Position numbers and translations under genes: made by a program. The notes under the pieces are model-generated. The model did no database searches and was not told the origin of the DNA. It saw nothing but the letters and a program-made list of their open reading frames with translations. Shown one piece after another: positions 1 through 7,586 of a DNA stretch of 9,234 nucleotides; the first letter of the stretch is position 1; the number at the start of each line of letters is the position of its first letter. Source of the DNA: Catenibacterium sp. co_0103 (lineage in GTDB: Bacteria; Bacillota_I; Bacilli_A; Erysipelotrichales; Coprobacillaceae); the NCBI RefSeq assembly GCF_004168205.1, contig NZ_RCYB01000078.1:1-9234 (forward strand), read 5' to 3'.

Positions 1-80
1 ATCCTTTTTTTCTTTCTATAGATTTATTGACCTTAAGAACATGATAAATGATTTATGAAATAAACAAAACAGATAGCAGA

Positions 81-141
81 AAACTGCCCCTAAAAAGTTG
101 ACAGCATAAAAGCAAAGCCAGGAGTTCATACCCCTGACTTT
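81..141. mobile_element. Possible remnant end of an IS3-family insertion sequence
   Basis: The stretch at 84-100 reads ACTGCCCCTAAAAAGTT and continues with GACAGC. This resembles the terminal inverted repeats of IS3/IS150-type elements, which often contain an ACTGCCCC-A-tract-AGTT-GACA pattern. That likeness is from memory, not from a search. No transposase reading frame is present on either strand nearby, no matching second end was found in the window and no target-site duplication could be defined, so at most this is a solo end or a decayed fragment. It lies directly upstream of a decayed dehydrogenase gene, which fits a region that has accumulated insertions and deletions. It could instead be ordinary intergenic sequence. 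Confidence 0.3.
114..141 (-). terminator. Long hairpin, possible terminator on the minus strand
   Basis: A 12-bp arm at 114-125 faces a 12-bp arm at 130-141 across a 4-nt loop. Read as minus-strand RNA, all 12 positions pair, two of them as G-U. Read as plus-strand RNA, the same two positions become mismatches. The minus-strand product is followed by a moderately U-rich tail (GCTTTTATGC). The plus-strand product is followed by a five-T run at 139-143. The pairing asymmetry favours a minus-strand RNA, but no minus-strand gene is visible to the right, so this may be a structure inside the putative insertion-sequence end. Confidence 0.35.
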
Positions 142-186
142 TTCAAAGCTTGAGTAAACCCCAAGTCTATTTAGTTACTCTATATA

Positions 187-553
187 ATGAGAAGTACATG
201 GATTTATGCAATTGTAGTTGTCAAAGGTAGCACACATGGAATAGGGTAGGTAATTTTATCTAGAAATTCTGTAATTATCAATATTTCGCTTTCTAGAGAC
301 CATATGAGCTAAGTTAATACAAGATTGCTGTACTGCTGTAAAGGTGGCATATTAGCCCTTAAATACGCATTAATGATGAGTTAGAAAGTAAATTCTATTT
401 TGAAAGGATGGATTAATACTTATAGGAATATATACACAGGATATTTCTTCTATGATCTTATTCTTATGTTCATCAGAGGCATCATTTATCAATGGTGAGG
501 GCATCTGTATTGATGGTGGAATGGCTAAACAGATCATCTATCATGAAAATTGA
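187..553 (+). pseudogene. Decayed short-chain dehydrogenase/reductase (SDR)
   Basis: The region contains landmarks of a classical SDR oxidoreductase in the correct order but cannot encode a protein. At 208-246 one frame reads AIVVVKGSTHGIG, matching the N-terminal TGxxxGIG cofactor-binding motif, and a TAG follows at 247. At 268-288 the same frame reads SVIINIS, like the conserved strand before the catalytic serine. At 331-381 it reads YCCKGGILALKYALMMS, like the YxxxK active-site helix but one codon short. A TAG at 382 and the residues KVNSI follow, like the usual RVNSI. The frame then shifts by one, and 404-550 reads a C-terminal SDR tail containing LFLCSSEASFINGE and CIDGGM, ending at TGA 551-553. 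A family member would need about 750 bp. Here about 370 bp remain, so roughly 100 codons between the first two motifs, and others later, have been deleted. A TATAAT sits at 183-188 without a good -35. Its position just before the str promoter suggests a dead neighbouring gene. Family assignment is strong, substrate unknown. Confidence 0.82.
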
Positions 554-584
554 ACCTAGATTAACAAAAAAATAAAAAAAGTTG

Positions 585-613
585 TTGACTAGGACTTTTA
601 TTTGTCATATACT
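585..613 (+). promoter_or_regulatory. SigA promoter of the str operon
   Basis: TTGACT at 585-590 and TATACT at 608-613 are separated by exactly 17 bp. Each hexamer differs from the housekeeping sigma consensus at one position. An A-rich tract at 566-580 lies immediately upstream and may act as an UP element. Transcription would start at about 620, giving a leader of about 80 nt before rpsL. The promoter begins about 30 bp after the stop of the decayed dehydrogenase, so the operon is not driven from an upstream rpoBC unit within view. Confidence 0.85.
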
Positions 614-620
614 GACAAAG

Positions 621-637
621 GTGTCCGATGAGGGCAC
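621..637 (+). promoter_or_regulatory. Hairpin at the 5' end of the str operon leader
   Basis: GTGTCC at 621-626 pairs with GGGCAC at 632-637 (one G-U pair) around a 5-nt GATGA loop. This would place a 6-bp stem almost at the first nucleotide of the mRNA. Such 5'-terminal stems can protect transcripts from decay, and some r-protein leaders use them for autoregulation. Which applies, if either, cannot be told from this sequence. There is no T-run after it, so it is not a terminator. A small palindrome (ACAAATTTGT, 648-657) follows. Confidence 0.45.
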
Positions 638-700
638 ATATATAAAAACAAATTTGTGAAACACCCGGAATTGTGTGTTAGAATTAGAAAGGAGAAAATC

Positions 701-1114
701 ATGCCTACAATTAACCAATTAGTAAGAAAAGGACGTAGCGAAAAGACTAAAAAGGGTAAGTCTCCAGCTTTAAATAGAGGTTACAACTCATTAGCAAAAA
801 GACCAACTAATGATAATTCACCTCAGAAGCGTGGCGTTTGTACCCGTGTTGCTACAATGACACCAAAGAAGCCTAACTCAGCATTACGTAAATATGCCCG
901 TGTTAGATTATCAAATGGATTAGAAGTTACAGCTTACATTCCTGGTATCGGTCATAACCTTCAGGAACACTCTGTTGTATTAATTCGTGGTGGTCGTGTT
1001 AAGGACTTACCAGGGGTTCGTTACCATATTATCCGTGGTACTATGGACTGTGCTGGTGTTAAAGATCGTATGCAGAGCCGCTCATTATACGGAGCTAAAA
1101 AGCCTAAGAAATAA
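701..1114 (+). CDS. rpsL: 30S ribosomal protein S12
   Basis: This gene encodes S12, a protein of the small-subunit decoding centre that helps monitor codon-anticodon pairing. The product is 137 residues. It carries the Gram-positive type N-terminal insertion (about residues 25-40) that is absent from the 124-residue Escherichia coli protein. The signature [11 protein letters not shown] is at residues 54-64 and GGRVKDLPG at 97-105. Lys56 and Lys101 correspond to E. coli K43 and K88, where changes give streptomycin resistance. Both are the wild-type lysine, so the protein looks streptomycin-sensitive. Asp102 is the residue equivalent to the methylthiolated aspartate. The ATG at 701 is chosen because AAAGGAG at 688-694 sits 6 nt upstream and the protein starts [12 protein letters not shown] as in Bacillus. 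An in-frame GTG at 656 would add 15 unconserved residues running through the ribosome binding site. It is the first gene of the operon, 39 nt before rpsG. Confidence 0.98.
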   Translation: MPTINQLVRKGRSEKTKKGKSPALNRGYNSLAKRPTNDNSPQKRGVCTRVATMTPKKPNSALRKYARVRLSNGLEVTAYIPGIGHNLQEHSVVLIRGGRVKDLPGVRYHIIRGTMDCAGVKDRMQSRSLYGAKKPKK

Positions 1115-1153
1115 ATTTTTAAATTAATAAAATAGAGAGAGGAGAATTTGCCG

Positions 1154-1624
1154 ATGTCTAGAAAAGGACGTATTGCGAAAAGAGATGTTTTACCTGATCC
1201 AATTTACAATAGTAAAACAATCACTAAGCTTATTAACAACATCATGTTAGATGGTAAAAAAGGTGTTGCTCAGAACATCTTATATGAAGCATTCAAAAAA
1301 GTTGAAGAAAAGACTGGAAAGCCAGCTATGGAAGTATTCGACGCAGCTATCAACAACATCATGCCTGTACTTGAATTAAAGGTAAGACGTGTTGGTGGTG
1401 CTAACTACCAGGTACCAGTTGAAGTAACACCTGAAAGAAGAATGACTTTAGGTTTAAGATGGTTAACTAACTATTCTCGTTTAAGAAACGAAAATACAAT
1501 GGTTGATCGTTTAGCTAACGAAATTATCGATGCATCTAACGGTACAGGTGCTGCTGTTAAGAAGAAAGAAGATACTCATAAAATGGCAGAAGCTAACAAA
1601 GCTTTCGCACATTTCCGTTGGTAA
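1154..1624 (+). CDS. rpsG: 30S ribosomal protein S7
   Basis: S7 is the primary 16S rRNA-binding protein that nucleates assembly of the 30S head and lines the E site. The product is 156 residues, the usual length. It begins [21 protein letters not shown], and the conserved beta-hairpin with [15 protein letters not shown] covers about residues 77-91. The C-terminus ends in HFRW. The start is the ATG at 1154. The ribosome binding site AGGAG at 1140-1144 lies 9 nt upstream. A TTG two codons earlier (1148) would be only 3 nt from it and would give an atypical N-terminus. The second residue is Ser, where the family usually has Pro. In E. coli, S7 represses its own operon by binding between rpsL and rpsG. 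The 39-nt spacer here is A/T-rich and shows no comparable structure. Confidence 0.98.
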   Translation: MSRKGRIAKRDVLPDPIYNSKTITKLINNIMLDGKKGVAQNILYEAFKKVEEKTGKPAMEVFDAAINNIMPVLELKVRRVGGANYQVPVEVTPERRMTLGLRWLTNYSRLRNENTMVDRLANEIIDASNGTGAAVKKKEDTHKMAEANKAFAHFRW

Positions 1625-1675
1625 TATCTTTATTAAATATAAATTAAAAGAAAAAGTATTTGAAAGGAGAAAATT

Positions 1676-3748
1676 ATGGCTCGTGAATTTCCATTAGAAA
1701 AAACACGTAATATCGGTATCATGGCTCACATCGATGCTGGTAAAACAACTACTACTGAACGTGTTCTTTACTATACAGGTAAAATCCATAAAATTGGTGA
1801 AACTCATGATGGTGGATCTCAGATGGACTGGATGGTACAGGAAAAAGAACGTGGTATCACTATCACTTCTGCTGCAACTACAGCTCACTGGAAAGGACAT
1901 CGTATTAACATCATCGATACACCAGGCCACGTAGACTTCACTGTAGAAGTTGAACGTTCACTACGTGTACTTGATGGTGCCGTTACAGTACTTGACTCTA
2001 AAGCAGGTGTAGAACCTCAGACTGAAACAGTTTGGAGACAGGCTACTACTTATGGCGTACCAAGAATTGTTTTCTCAAACAAGATGGACGCTACTGGTGC
2101 TGATTTCATCATGTCACTTAACTCATTAAATTCAAGATTAGGTGCTAATGCTGTTGCATTACAGTTACCTATCGGTGCTGAAGATACATTCGAAGGTGTC
2201 ATTGACTTATTAAAGATGAAAGCTATCTATTTTGATGGTGCTGAAGGTATTGATGTAATCGAAAAAGAAATCCCAGCTGAATATGTTGATCAGGCTGAAG
2301 AATATCATCAGACTTTATTAGAAGCTGCTGCTTCATTTGATGATGATTTAATGATGCAGATTCTTGAAGGTGAAGAACCTGCAATCGAAGATGTTAAAGC
2401 TGCTATCCGCAAGGGTACAATCGCTGTAGAATTATTCCCAGTTCTTTGTGGTTCTGCTTACAAAGATAAGGGTGTACAGCCAATGCTTGATGCTGTAGTT
2501 GACTACTTACCAGCTCCAACTGACATCCCTGCAATCAAGGGTGTTGACATTGATGGTAACGAAGTTGACCGTCATGCATCTGATGAAGAACCATTCTCAG
2601 CTTTAGCATTCAAAGTTATGACTGACCCATTCGTAGGTAAGTTAACTTTCTTCCGTGTATACTCTGGTACTGCAACTGCTGGTTCATATGTATTGAACTC
2701 AACAAAAGATAAGAAAGAAAGACTTGGTCGTATCTTATTAATGCACGCTAATACACGTAAAGAAATTGATGAAGTTTATGCTGGTGATATCGCTGCTGCA
2801 GTAGGTTTCAAAAACACTACAACTGGTGATACTCTTTGTGCGGAAAACGATTTCGTTATCCTTGAAAAGATGGAATTCCCAGAACCAGTTATCGAATTAG
2901 CAATTGAACCTAAGACAAAAGCTGACCAGAACAAACTTGGTGAAGCTTTAGTTAAATTAGCTGAAGAAGACCCAACTTTCAGAACATCTACAAACCCTGA
3001 AACTGGTGATACTATCATCGCAGGTATGGGTGAATTACACCTTGATGTCATCGTTGACAGATTAAAGAGAGAATTCCATGTAGAAGCAAACGTTGGTGCT
3101 CCTCAGGTTGCTTATAGAGAAACTATTACTCAGGCTGCTGAATGTGAAGGTAAATACATTAAACAGTCTGGTGGTCGTGGTCAGTACGGTCACGTTTGGA
3201 TCAAGTTCGAACCTAATGAAGGTAAAGGATTTGAATTCGTTGACGCTGTTGTTGGTGGATCAGTTCCAAGAGAATATATCGGTTCTGTAAAAGTTGGTCT
3301 TGAAGACGCTTTAGAAACTGGTATGATTGCTGGTTACCCAGTACTTGACGTTAAGGCTACATTATTCGACGGTTCTTACCATGATGTCGATTCATCAGAA
3401 ATGGCATATAAAGTAGCTGCTTCTATGGCATTAAAAGCTGCTGGTAAGAAGTGTGCTCCAGTAATCCTTGAACCAATCATGAAGGTAGAAGTAACTGCAC
3501 CTTCTGAATACTTAGGAAGCGTTATGGGTGATATCTCATCTAGACGTGGTATGATCGATGGTCAGGAAGAAAGAGGAAATGCTGTAATGGTTGAAGCTTC
3601 TGTACCTCTAGCTGAAATGTTTGGTTATGCAACAGACTTAAGATCATTCACACAGGGTCGTGGTAACTATACAATGCAGTTCGACCGTTATGAACCTGTT
3701 CCTAAATCAATCAAGGAAGAAATCATTAAAAAGAACGGCGTAAAATAA
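1676..3748 (+). CDS. fusA: Translation elongation factor G
   Basis: EF-G is the cytoplasmic GTPase that drives tRNA-mRNA translocation and, with ribosome recycling factor, splits post-termination ribosomes. The 690-residue product is full length for the family. GTPase motifs are intact: G1 AHIDAGKTT at 17-25, switch I RGITI at 59-63, G3 DTPGH at 81-85 (His85 being the catalytic histidine) and G4 NKMD at 135-138. Domains II to V follow, with the domain IV region carrying the conserved GGRGQYGHV segment and domain V the SRRG loop near the C-terminus. All its glutamine codons that I read are CAG. The start is supported by AAAGGAG at 1663-1669, 6 nt before the ATG, and by the typical [20 protein letters not shown] opening. 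It is separated from rpsG by 51 nt without a terminator, so the two are co-transcribed. Fusidic acid target. No resistance change can be assigned by eye. Confidence 0.98.
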   Translation: MAREFPLEKTRNIGIMAHIDAGKTTTTERVLYYTGKIHKIGETHDGGSQMDWMVQEKERGITITSAATTAHWKGHRINIIDTPGHVDFTVEVERSLRVLDGAVTVLDSKAGVEPQTETVWRQATTYGVPRIVFSNKMDATGADFIMSLNSLNSRLGANAVALQLPIGAEDTFEGVIDLLKMKAIYFDGAEGIDVIEKEIPAEYVDQAEEYHQTLLEAAASFDDDLMMQILEGEEPAIEDVKAAIRKGTIAVELFPVLCGSAYKDKGVQPMLDAVVDYLPAPTDIPAIKGVDIDGNEVDRHASDEEPFSALAFKVMTDPFVGKLTFFRVYSGTATAGSYVLNSTKDKKERLGRILLMHANTRKEIDEVYAGDIAAAVGFKNTTTGDTLCAENDFVILEKMEFPEPVIELAIEPKTKADQNKLGEALVKLAEEDPTFRTSTNPETGDTIIAGMGELHLDVIVDRLKREFHVEANVGAPQVAYRETITQAAECEGKYIKQSGGRGQYGHVWIKFEPNEGKGFEFVDAVVGGSVPREYIGSVKVGLEDALETGMIAGYPVLDVKATLFDGSYHDVDSSEMAYKVAASMALKAAGKKCAPVILEPIMKVEVTAPSEYLGSVMGDISSRRGMIDGQEERGNAVMVEASVPLAEMFGYATDLRSFTQGRGNYTMQFDRYEPVPKSIKEEIIKKNGVK

Positions 3749-3750
3749 GA

Positions 3751-3801
3751 ATAACTATGATTTTTATTGCAATTCTCAATAAAATCTATTAAAATAGTTA
3801 T
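3751..3801 (+). promoter_or_regulatory. AT-rich imperfect dyad around the internal tuf promoter
   Basis: ATAACTAT (3751-3758) is the exact inverse complement of ATAGTTAT (3794-3801). Inside it, GATTTTTATTG (3759-3769) pairs with CAATAAAATC (3777-3786), leaving one extra T. The unpaired parts are a 7-nt central loop and TATTAAA (3787-3793) on the right side. Eighteen pairs form in total, nearly all A-T. The -35 of the proposed tuf promoter lies at the tip and the -10 in the right arm. There is no GC-rich stem followed by a T-run, so it is not a standard terminator. It may be an operator, an extrudable DNA structure or an mRNA stem downstream of fusA. Confidence 0.4.
3767..3795 (+). promoter_or_regulatory. 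Probable internal promoter for tuf
   Basis: TTGCAA at 3767-3772 and TAAAAT at 3790-3795 are separated by exactly 17 bp, and transcription would begin at about 3802, 36 nt before the tuf start codon. An extra tuf promoter in the fusA-tuf gap is a known arrangement in Bacillus-type str operons and would explain the excess of EF-Tu over ribosomes. The gap (89 nt) is the longest in the operon. The hexamer matches and spacing are good, but in such an AT-rich stretch a chance match is possible. Confidence 0.6.
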
Positions 3802-3837
3802 GTAAAATTTTAGAATTATATAGGAGGATAACCTTAA

Positions 3838-5022
3838 ATGGCTAAGGAAAAATTTAACCGTGAGAAAACTCACGTAAATATTGGTACTATTGGTCACGTT
3901 GACCATGGTAAAACTACTTTAACAGCTGCTATCACTACTGTATTAGCTAGTGAAGGTCAGGCTAAAGCTATGGACTATGCTGCAATCGATGCTGCTCCAG
4001 AAGAAAAAGAACGTGGTATCACAATCAACACTGCACACGTTGAATATGAAACTGCTCATCGTCACTATGCACACGTTGACTGTCCAGGCCATGCTGACTA
4101 CATCAAGAACATGATTACTGGTGCTGCACAGATGGATGGTGCTATCTTAGTAGTAGCTGCAACTGATGGACCTATGCCTCAGACAAGAGAACATATCTTA
4201 TTATCTCGTCAGGTTGGTGTTCCATACATCATCGTATTCTTAAATAAGTGCGATATGGTTGATGACGAAGAATTAATCGACTTAGTAGAAATGGAAGTTC
4301 GTGATTTATTATCTGAATACGACTATCCAGGAGATGACACTCCAATCATCCGTGGTTCTGCATTAAAGGCTCTTGAAGGTGATCCACAGTGGACTCCTGC
4401 AATCCATGAATTATTAGACACTATGGATTCTTATATCCCAGATCCAGCTCGTGAAACTGATAAGCCATTCTTAATGCCAGTTGAAGATGTATTCACAATC
4501 ACTGGTCGTGGTACAGTTGCTACTGGTAGAGTTGAACGTGGTCAGTTAAACCTTAACGATGAACTTGAAATCGTCGGTATCCATGAAACTCAGAAGACAG
4601 TTGCTACAGGTATCGAAATGTTCAGAAAGTTACTTGACTACGCTCTAGCTGGTGATAACGTTGGTGTTCTTTTAAGAGGTATCAACAGAGACCAGATCGA
4701 AAGAGGTCAGGTATTAGCTAAACCTGGTTCAGTACATCCACATAAGAAATTCAACGCTCATGTTTATGTACTAACTAAAGATGAAGGTGGACGTCATACT
4801 CCATTCTTCGGTAACTATAGACCACAGTTCTATTTCAGAACTACTGATATCACTGGTGTTATCGAATTACCAGAAGGAACTGAAATGGTTATGCCAGGCG
4901 ATAACGTAGAATTCACTGTAGAATTAATTCACGCAATCGCTATCGAAAACGGTACTAAGTTCTCTATCCGTGAAGGTGGACGTACTGTAGGTGCTGGTAA
5001 CGTAACTGAAATCATTGAATAA
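3838..5022 (+). CDS. tuf: Translation elongation factor Tu
   Basis: EF-Tu carries aminoacyl-tRNA to the ribosomal A site as a GTP complex and is one of the most abundant cytoplasmic proteins. The product is 394 residues, normal for the family. G1 GHVDHGKTT is at 19-27, switch I RGITI at 59-63, DCPGH at 81-85 with catalytic His85, and NKCD at 136-139. Domain 2 contains the [14 protein letters not shown] stretch, and domain 3 ends in the usual [13 protein letters not shown] region, with a somewhat unusual Asn before the last VTEIIE. The start is set by AGGAGG at 3822-3827, 10 nt upstream, a longer and better Shine-Dalgarno than those of the other operon genes. The gene is the last of the str operon and is also probably expressed from its own promoter. 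A strong terminator follows, so rpsJ and the S10 cluster are not continuous with it here. Confidence 0.98.
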   Translation: MAKEKFNREKTHVNIGTIGHVDHGKTTLTAAITTVLASEGQAKAMDYAAIDAAPEEKERGITINTAHVEYETAHRHYAHVDCPGHADYIKNMITGAAQMDGAILVVAATDGPMPQTREHILLSRQVGVPYIIVFLNKCDMVDDEELIDLVEMEVRDLLSEYDYPGDDTPIIRGSALKALEGDPQWTPAIHELLDTMDSYIPDPARETDKPFLMPVEDVFTITGRGTVATGRVERGQLNLNDELEIVGIHETQKTVATGIEMFRKLLDYALAGDNVGVLLRGINRDQIERGQVLAKPGSVHPHKKFNAHVYVLTKDEGGRHTPFFGNYRPQFYFRTTDITGVIELPEGTEMVMPGDNVEFTVELIHAIAIENGTKFSIREGGRTVGAGNVTEIIE

Positions 5023-5034
5023 TTTTAGTTCATT

Positions 5035-5066
5035 AGACTGTTGACTTATGTCAGCAGTCTTTTTTT
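5035..5066 (+). terminator. Intrinsic terminator of the str operon
   Basis: AGACTGTTGAC (5035-5045) pairs with GTCAGCAGTCT (5050-5060) over 11 bp, with one G-U pair and a TTAT loop. A run of seven T follows at 5060-5066. It lies 12 nt after the tuf stop codon and should end the ribosomal transcript. Confidence 0.93.
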
Positions 5067-5131
5067 ATGCTTTTTAAAAAAATGATATACGCTTACATCA
5101 TGCTTTTTTATCAAATCGCCTTATTTGTAAA

Positions 5132-5160
5132 TTGATAAATGACTAACGGTCAACTAAAAT
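5132..5160 (+). promoter_or_regulatory. Promoter of the YhgE/Pip-type membrane protein gene
   Basis: TTGATA (5132-5137) and TAAAAT (5155-5160) lie 17 bp apart, each one base from consensus. The -35 box also forms the right arm of an 8-bp inverted repeat, TTTATCAA (5107-5114) and TTGATAAA (5132-5139). Transcription would start at about 5167, giving a leader of about 36 nt that ends in a purine-rich ribosome binding site AAAGGAAAGGG (5188-5198) before the ATG at 5203. Confidence 0.7.
5140..5152. promoter_or_regulatory. Operator-like site 1 (TGAC-N5-GTCA)
   Basis: TGACTAACGGTCA is an interrupted palindrome located in the spacer between the -35 and -10 boxes of the gene that follows. It has the same half-sites and the same 5-nt gap as site 2. 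Its centre (5146) is 20 bp from that of site 2. A repressor bound here would block polymerase. TetR-family regulators are often found with YhgE/Pip genes, but none is encoded in this window. Confidence 0.6.
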
Positions 5161-5174
5161 GACTACTAGTCATT
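5158..5174. promoter_or_regulatory. Operator-like site 2 (AATGACT-N3-AGTCATT)
   Basis: AATGACTACTAGTCATT is a 17-bp dyad with perfect 7-bp arms around a 3-nt centre. It contains the TGAC-N5-GTCA core shared with site 1. It covers the end of the -10 box and the expected transcription start, a classic repressor position. The symmetry is too good to be easily due to chance. The identity of the binding protein (TetR-like is my guess) is inference. Confidence 0.7.
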
Positions 5175-5202
5175 AGGAAGATGACAGAAAGGAAAGGGTA
5201 AT

Positions 5203-7584
5203 ATGATTAAAGCAGAATGGAAAAACATTGCGAAAAGTACATGGCTTAAAATTGTACTTTGTGCAATCATGATCATTCCAATGATTTATGCTTGTGTTTT
5301 CTTAGGTTCTATGTGGGATCCATATGGTCAAACAGATCAGCTTCCAGTAGCCGTTGTAAATAAGGATAAAGAAGTTGAATATAATGGTTCTACTATGGAT
5401 ATTGGTAAACAGTTAAGTGATAAACTTGCGAAGAATGATTCAATGGATTTCAATATTGTTTCTTCTAGTAAAGCACAGAAAGGTTTAAAAGACGGAAAGT
5501 ATTACATGATAATTACTATTCCTGAAAACTTCTCTAAAAATGCGACGACATTATTGGATGATGATCCACAGACAATGATGCTCACATATACAACAAATCC
5601 ACAGACAAACTACGTCGCAACTAAAATGGATGAGTCAGCAATGGCTAAAGTAAAAGCTGAAATTTCATCAACAGTGACTAAGACTTACTCAAAGATCTTA
5701 TTTAAGAATGTAAAAACATTAAGCAAAGGATTTAAAACAGCCGCAGAAGGTTCACAGAAATTAAGTGATGGTGTCAATACAGCCAAAGATGGTAATGCCA
5801 CTATTACAGAAAATTTGAATACACTTGCTTCAAGTGCATTAGTATTCAATGATGGTGCTGATTCTTTAGTGAAGGGATTAAGTGCTTATACAAAAGGCGT
5901 CTCTACTGCGAAAGCTGGTGCACAGCAGTTAGACAACAACAGTGCCACTTTAAACAATGGTGCTGCTCAGTTAAAAGCTGGTAGTTCACAATTATTAAGC
6001 GCTGTTCAGGCAGCCGAAAAGCAGTTAGGTGATGGAATTAATGCAAGTGCTGGTCAGTTAAATACATTGACTTCTAGCAATAAACAGATTGAAGAAAGTT
6101 CTAAACAGTTATCTGCAGCATTAACTAAGATCCAGGGCGCTATTGATAGTAATAACTTAGTAGAAAATGATGCCCAGGCAGCTAAGAAAGTTGACGGTAT
6201 GATTTCTACATTATCTACTACTATCTCAACAATGAATAACAATGCAGCTCAGTTAAATCAGTTAGCTGCAGCGGAAAAGAAACAGGCTGAACAATTACAG
6301 GCAACCCAACCACAGGCCGCTCAAGAATTAATGTTGAAGGCTACAAGCCATGCAACTCAGGCTGCTACATTACAGCAGGTTGCATCTCAGTTATCATCTA
6401 GTATCAATACAGATGATTTAAAACAGTTATCTACATTGTTAAATGGTAATGCAGCTGTATTAAAGAATCAGACTGCAGCCAATGCTAAGACTCAGCAGTT
6501 ATTAGCAAGTTCACAGCAGTTAGCAACTGCCAATAACACAGCAGTTGGTTCATTAGTAACTAACCTAAAGACTGTACAGGCTAATATGAAGGGAACTTCT
6601 AATTCAGTTGGTATGGTTGGTGCAGTAAGCCAGATTGATGAAGGTTTAGGTACATTACAGAGTGGTTTAAAGACTTATACAGGTGGCGTTAAACAGGTAA
6701 ATAATGGTTTAGGTACGCTTGCTTCAAACAATAAAACTTTAAATAGTGGTGCTTCTCAGTTAGCTGATGGTGCATTAAAGATCAGTTCTGGATCTAATCA
6801 GTTAGCAGCAGGATCTGCAACATTAGGTGAAGGATTAACTACTATTGGTGAAGGAACTAATACACTTACAAGCAGCTTAAAAGATGCTTCTAAGAAGAGT
6901 AATATCAAATCTACTAACAAGACATACAAACAGATGTCTACTCCAGTAGATACACAAAAGAAAGAAATAACTAATATGCCAAACAATGGTCATGCAATGG
7001 CACCTTATATGATGAGTGTTGCTTTATATGTTGCATGTATGGCATTAAGCTTAATGTATCCATTTGGTAAGGGTATGACTACTACTGATAGCCCAGTAAA
7101 GTTCTTACTTGCAAAAGCTACAGTCATGGTTCCATTATCATTTGTACAGGCATTAATCTTATACTTCAGCTTAAGAGGATTTTGTGGATTCACTCCTGCT
7201 AGACCAGGATTATGTATCGCATTCATGCTCTTATTATCACTTGCCTTTATGGCATTCATCGCATTCCTTGCAATCGCATTTGGTCGTATCGGTGAATTTA
7301 TCGCTTTAATCTTCATGGTATTTAACCTTGGTGCTTCTGCTGGTACTTATCCACTAGAAACTGCACCACATTGGTATACAGTATTACATCCATTTGTACC
7401 ATTCACATATAGTGTAAATGGATTTAGATCAGTGATTGCGAATGCAACTGCAGTTCCTACAACAGAAATCTTATTCTTCGTTGGTTTACTTGTTGTATCT
7501 GTACTTCTTACTTACGTAATTGTCAGACATAGAAGTAAAACACATAAAGTATTCCTTCCAGAAGTATTTGATGGAGAATGTTAG
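5203..7584 (+). CDS. YhgE/Pip-family large membrane protein (ABC-2-like C-terminal domain)
   Basis: The 793-residue product has the YhgE/Pip architecture. There is an N-terminal membrane segment at about 14-35, followed at once by the family signature with WDPYG (38-42) and LPVAVVNKD. A long extracytoplasmic region (about 45-590) is rich in Ala, Ser, Gln, Asn and Leu and carries repeated ...LxxGxxxLxxG... units, for example GASQLADGALKISSGSNQL, expected to form long helical coiled coils. At about 600-775 come five more hydrophobic segments resembling an ABC-2 permease domain, and the protein ends in a short basic cytoplasmic tail. Members include the lactococcal phage infection protein Pip and YueB-like phage receptors. 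Other relatives are linked to export of type VII-like or LXG substrates and to cell-envelope functions. Its role here is not known. The start is the ATG after AAAGGAAAGGG. The gene is a single-gene unit between two terminators, with a double operator at its promoter, suggesting tight control. Confidence 0.9.
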   Translation: MIKAEWKNIAKSTWLKIVLCAIMIIPMIYACVFLGSMWDPYGQTDQLPVAVVNKDKEVEYNGSTMDIGKQLSDKLAKNDSMDFNIVSSSKAQKGLKDGKYYMIITIPENFSKNATTLLDDDPQTMMLTYTTNPQTNYVATKMDESAMAKVKAEISSTVTKTYSKILFKNVKTLSKGFKTAAEGSQKLSDGVNTAKDGNATITENLNTLASSALVFNDGADSLVKGLSAYTKGVSTAKAGAQQLDNNSATLNNGAAQLKAGSSQLLSAVQAAEKQLGDGINASAGQLNTLTSSNKQIEESSKQLSAALTKIQGAIDSNNLVENDAQAAKKVDGMISTLSTTISTMNNNAAQLNQLAAAEKKQAEQLQATQPQAAQELMLKATSHATQAATLQQVASQLSSSINTDDLKQLSTLLNGNAAVLKNQTAANAKTQQLLASSQQLATANNTAVGSLVTNLKTVQANMKGTSNSVGMVGAVSQIDEGLGTLQSGLKTYTGGVKQVNNGLGTLASNNKTLNSGASQLADGALKISSGSNQLAAGSATLGEGLTTIGEGTNTLTSSLKDASKKSNIKSTNKTYKQMSTPVDTQKKEITNMPNNGHAMAPYMMSVALYVACMALSLMYPFGKGMTTTDSPVKFLLAKATVMVPLSFVQALILYFSLRGFCGFTPARPGLCIAFMLLLSLAFMAFIAFLAIAFGRIGEFIALIFMVFNLGASAGTYPLETAPHWYTVLHPFVPFTYSVNGFRSVIANATAVPTTEILFFVGLLVVSVLLTYVIVRHRSKTHKVFLPEVFDGEC

Positions 7585-7586
7585 TG

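Noticed and set aside
44..56. Short palindrome ATAAAT-G-ATTTAT
   Set aside because: In such AT-rich sequence a 6-bp A/T arm is expected by chance, and it is not linked to a gene or promoter.
656..700. In-frame GTG that would extend S12 by 15 residues
   Set aside because: The extension runs across the AAAGGAG ribosome binding site and is not part of the S12 family. The ATG at 701 is standard.
1148..1153. TTG start two codons before the S7 ATG
   Set aside because: It is only 3 nt from the Shine-Dalgarno sequence and gives an N-terminus unlike S7. The ATG at 1154 has proper spacing and yields the usual 156 residues.
1694..3051. Minus-strand and alternative-frame open frames inside fusA
   Set aside because: They overlap a highly conserved gene, have no ribosome binding site and show compositions typical of antisense shadows.
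3688..3906. Minus-strand open frame spanning the fusA-tuf gap
   Set aside because: It covers the ends of two conserved genes and the tuf promoter, with no recognisable protein features.
5093..5121. Alternative promoter beginning TTACAT upstream of the YhgE-type gene
   Set aside because: No acceptable -10 lies at 16-18 bp, whereas TTGATA-17-TAAAAT further downstream is far better.
7005..7316. 103-codon minus-strand open frame inside the YhgE-type gene
   Set aside because: It is antisense to the membrane domain and has no ribosome binding site or promoter. It is a by-product of the codon pattern.
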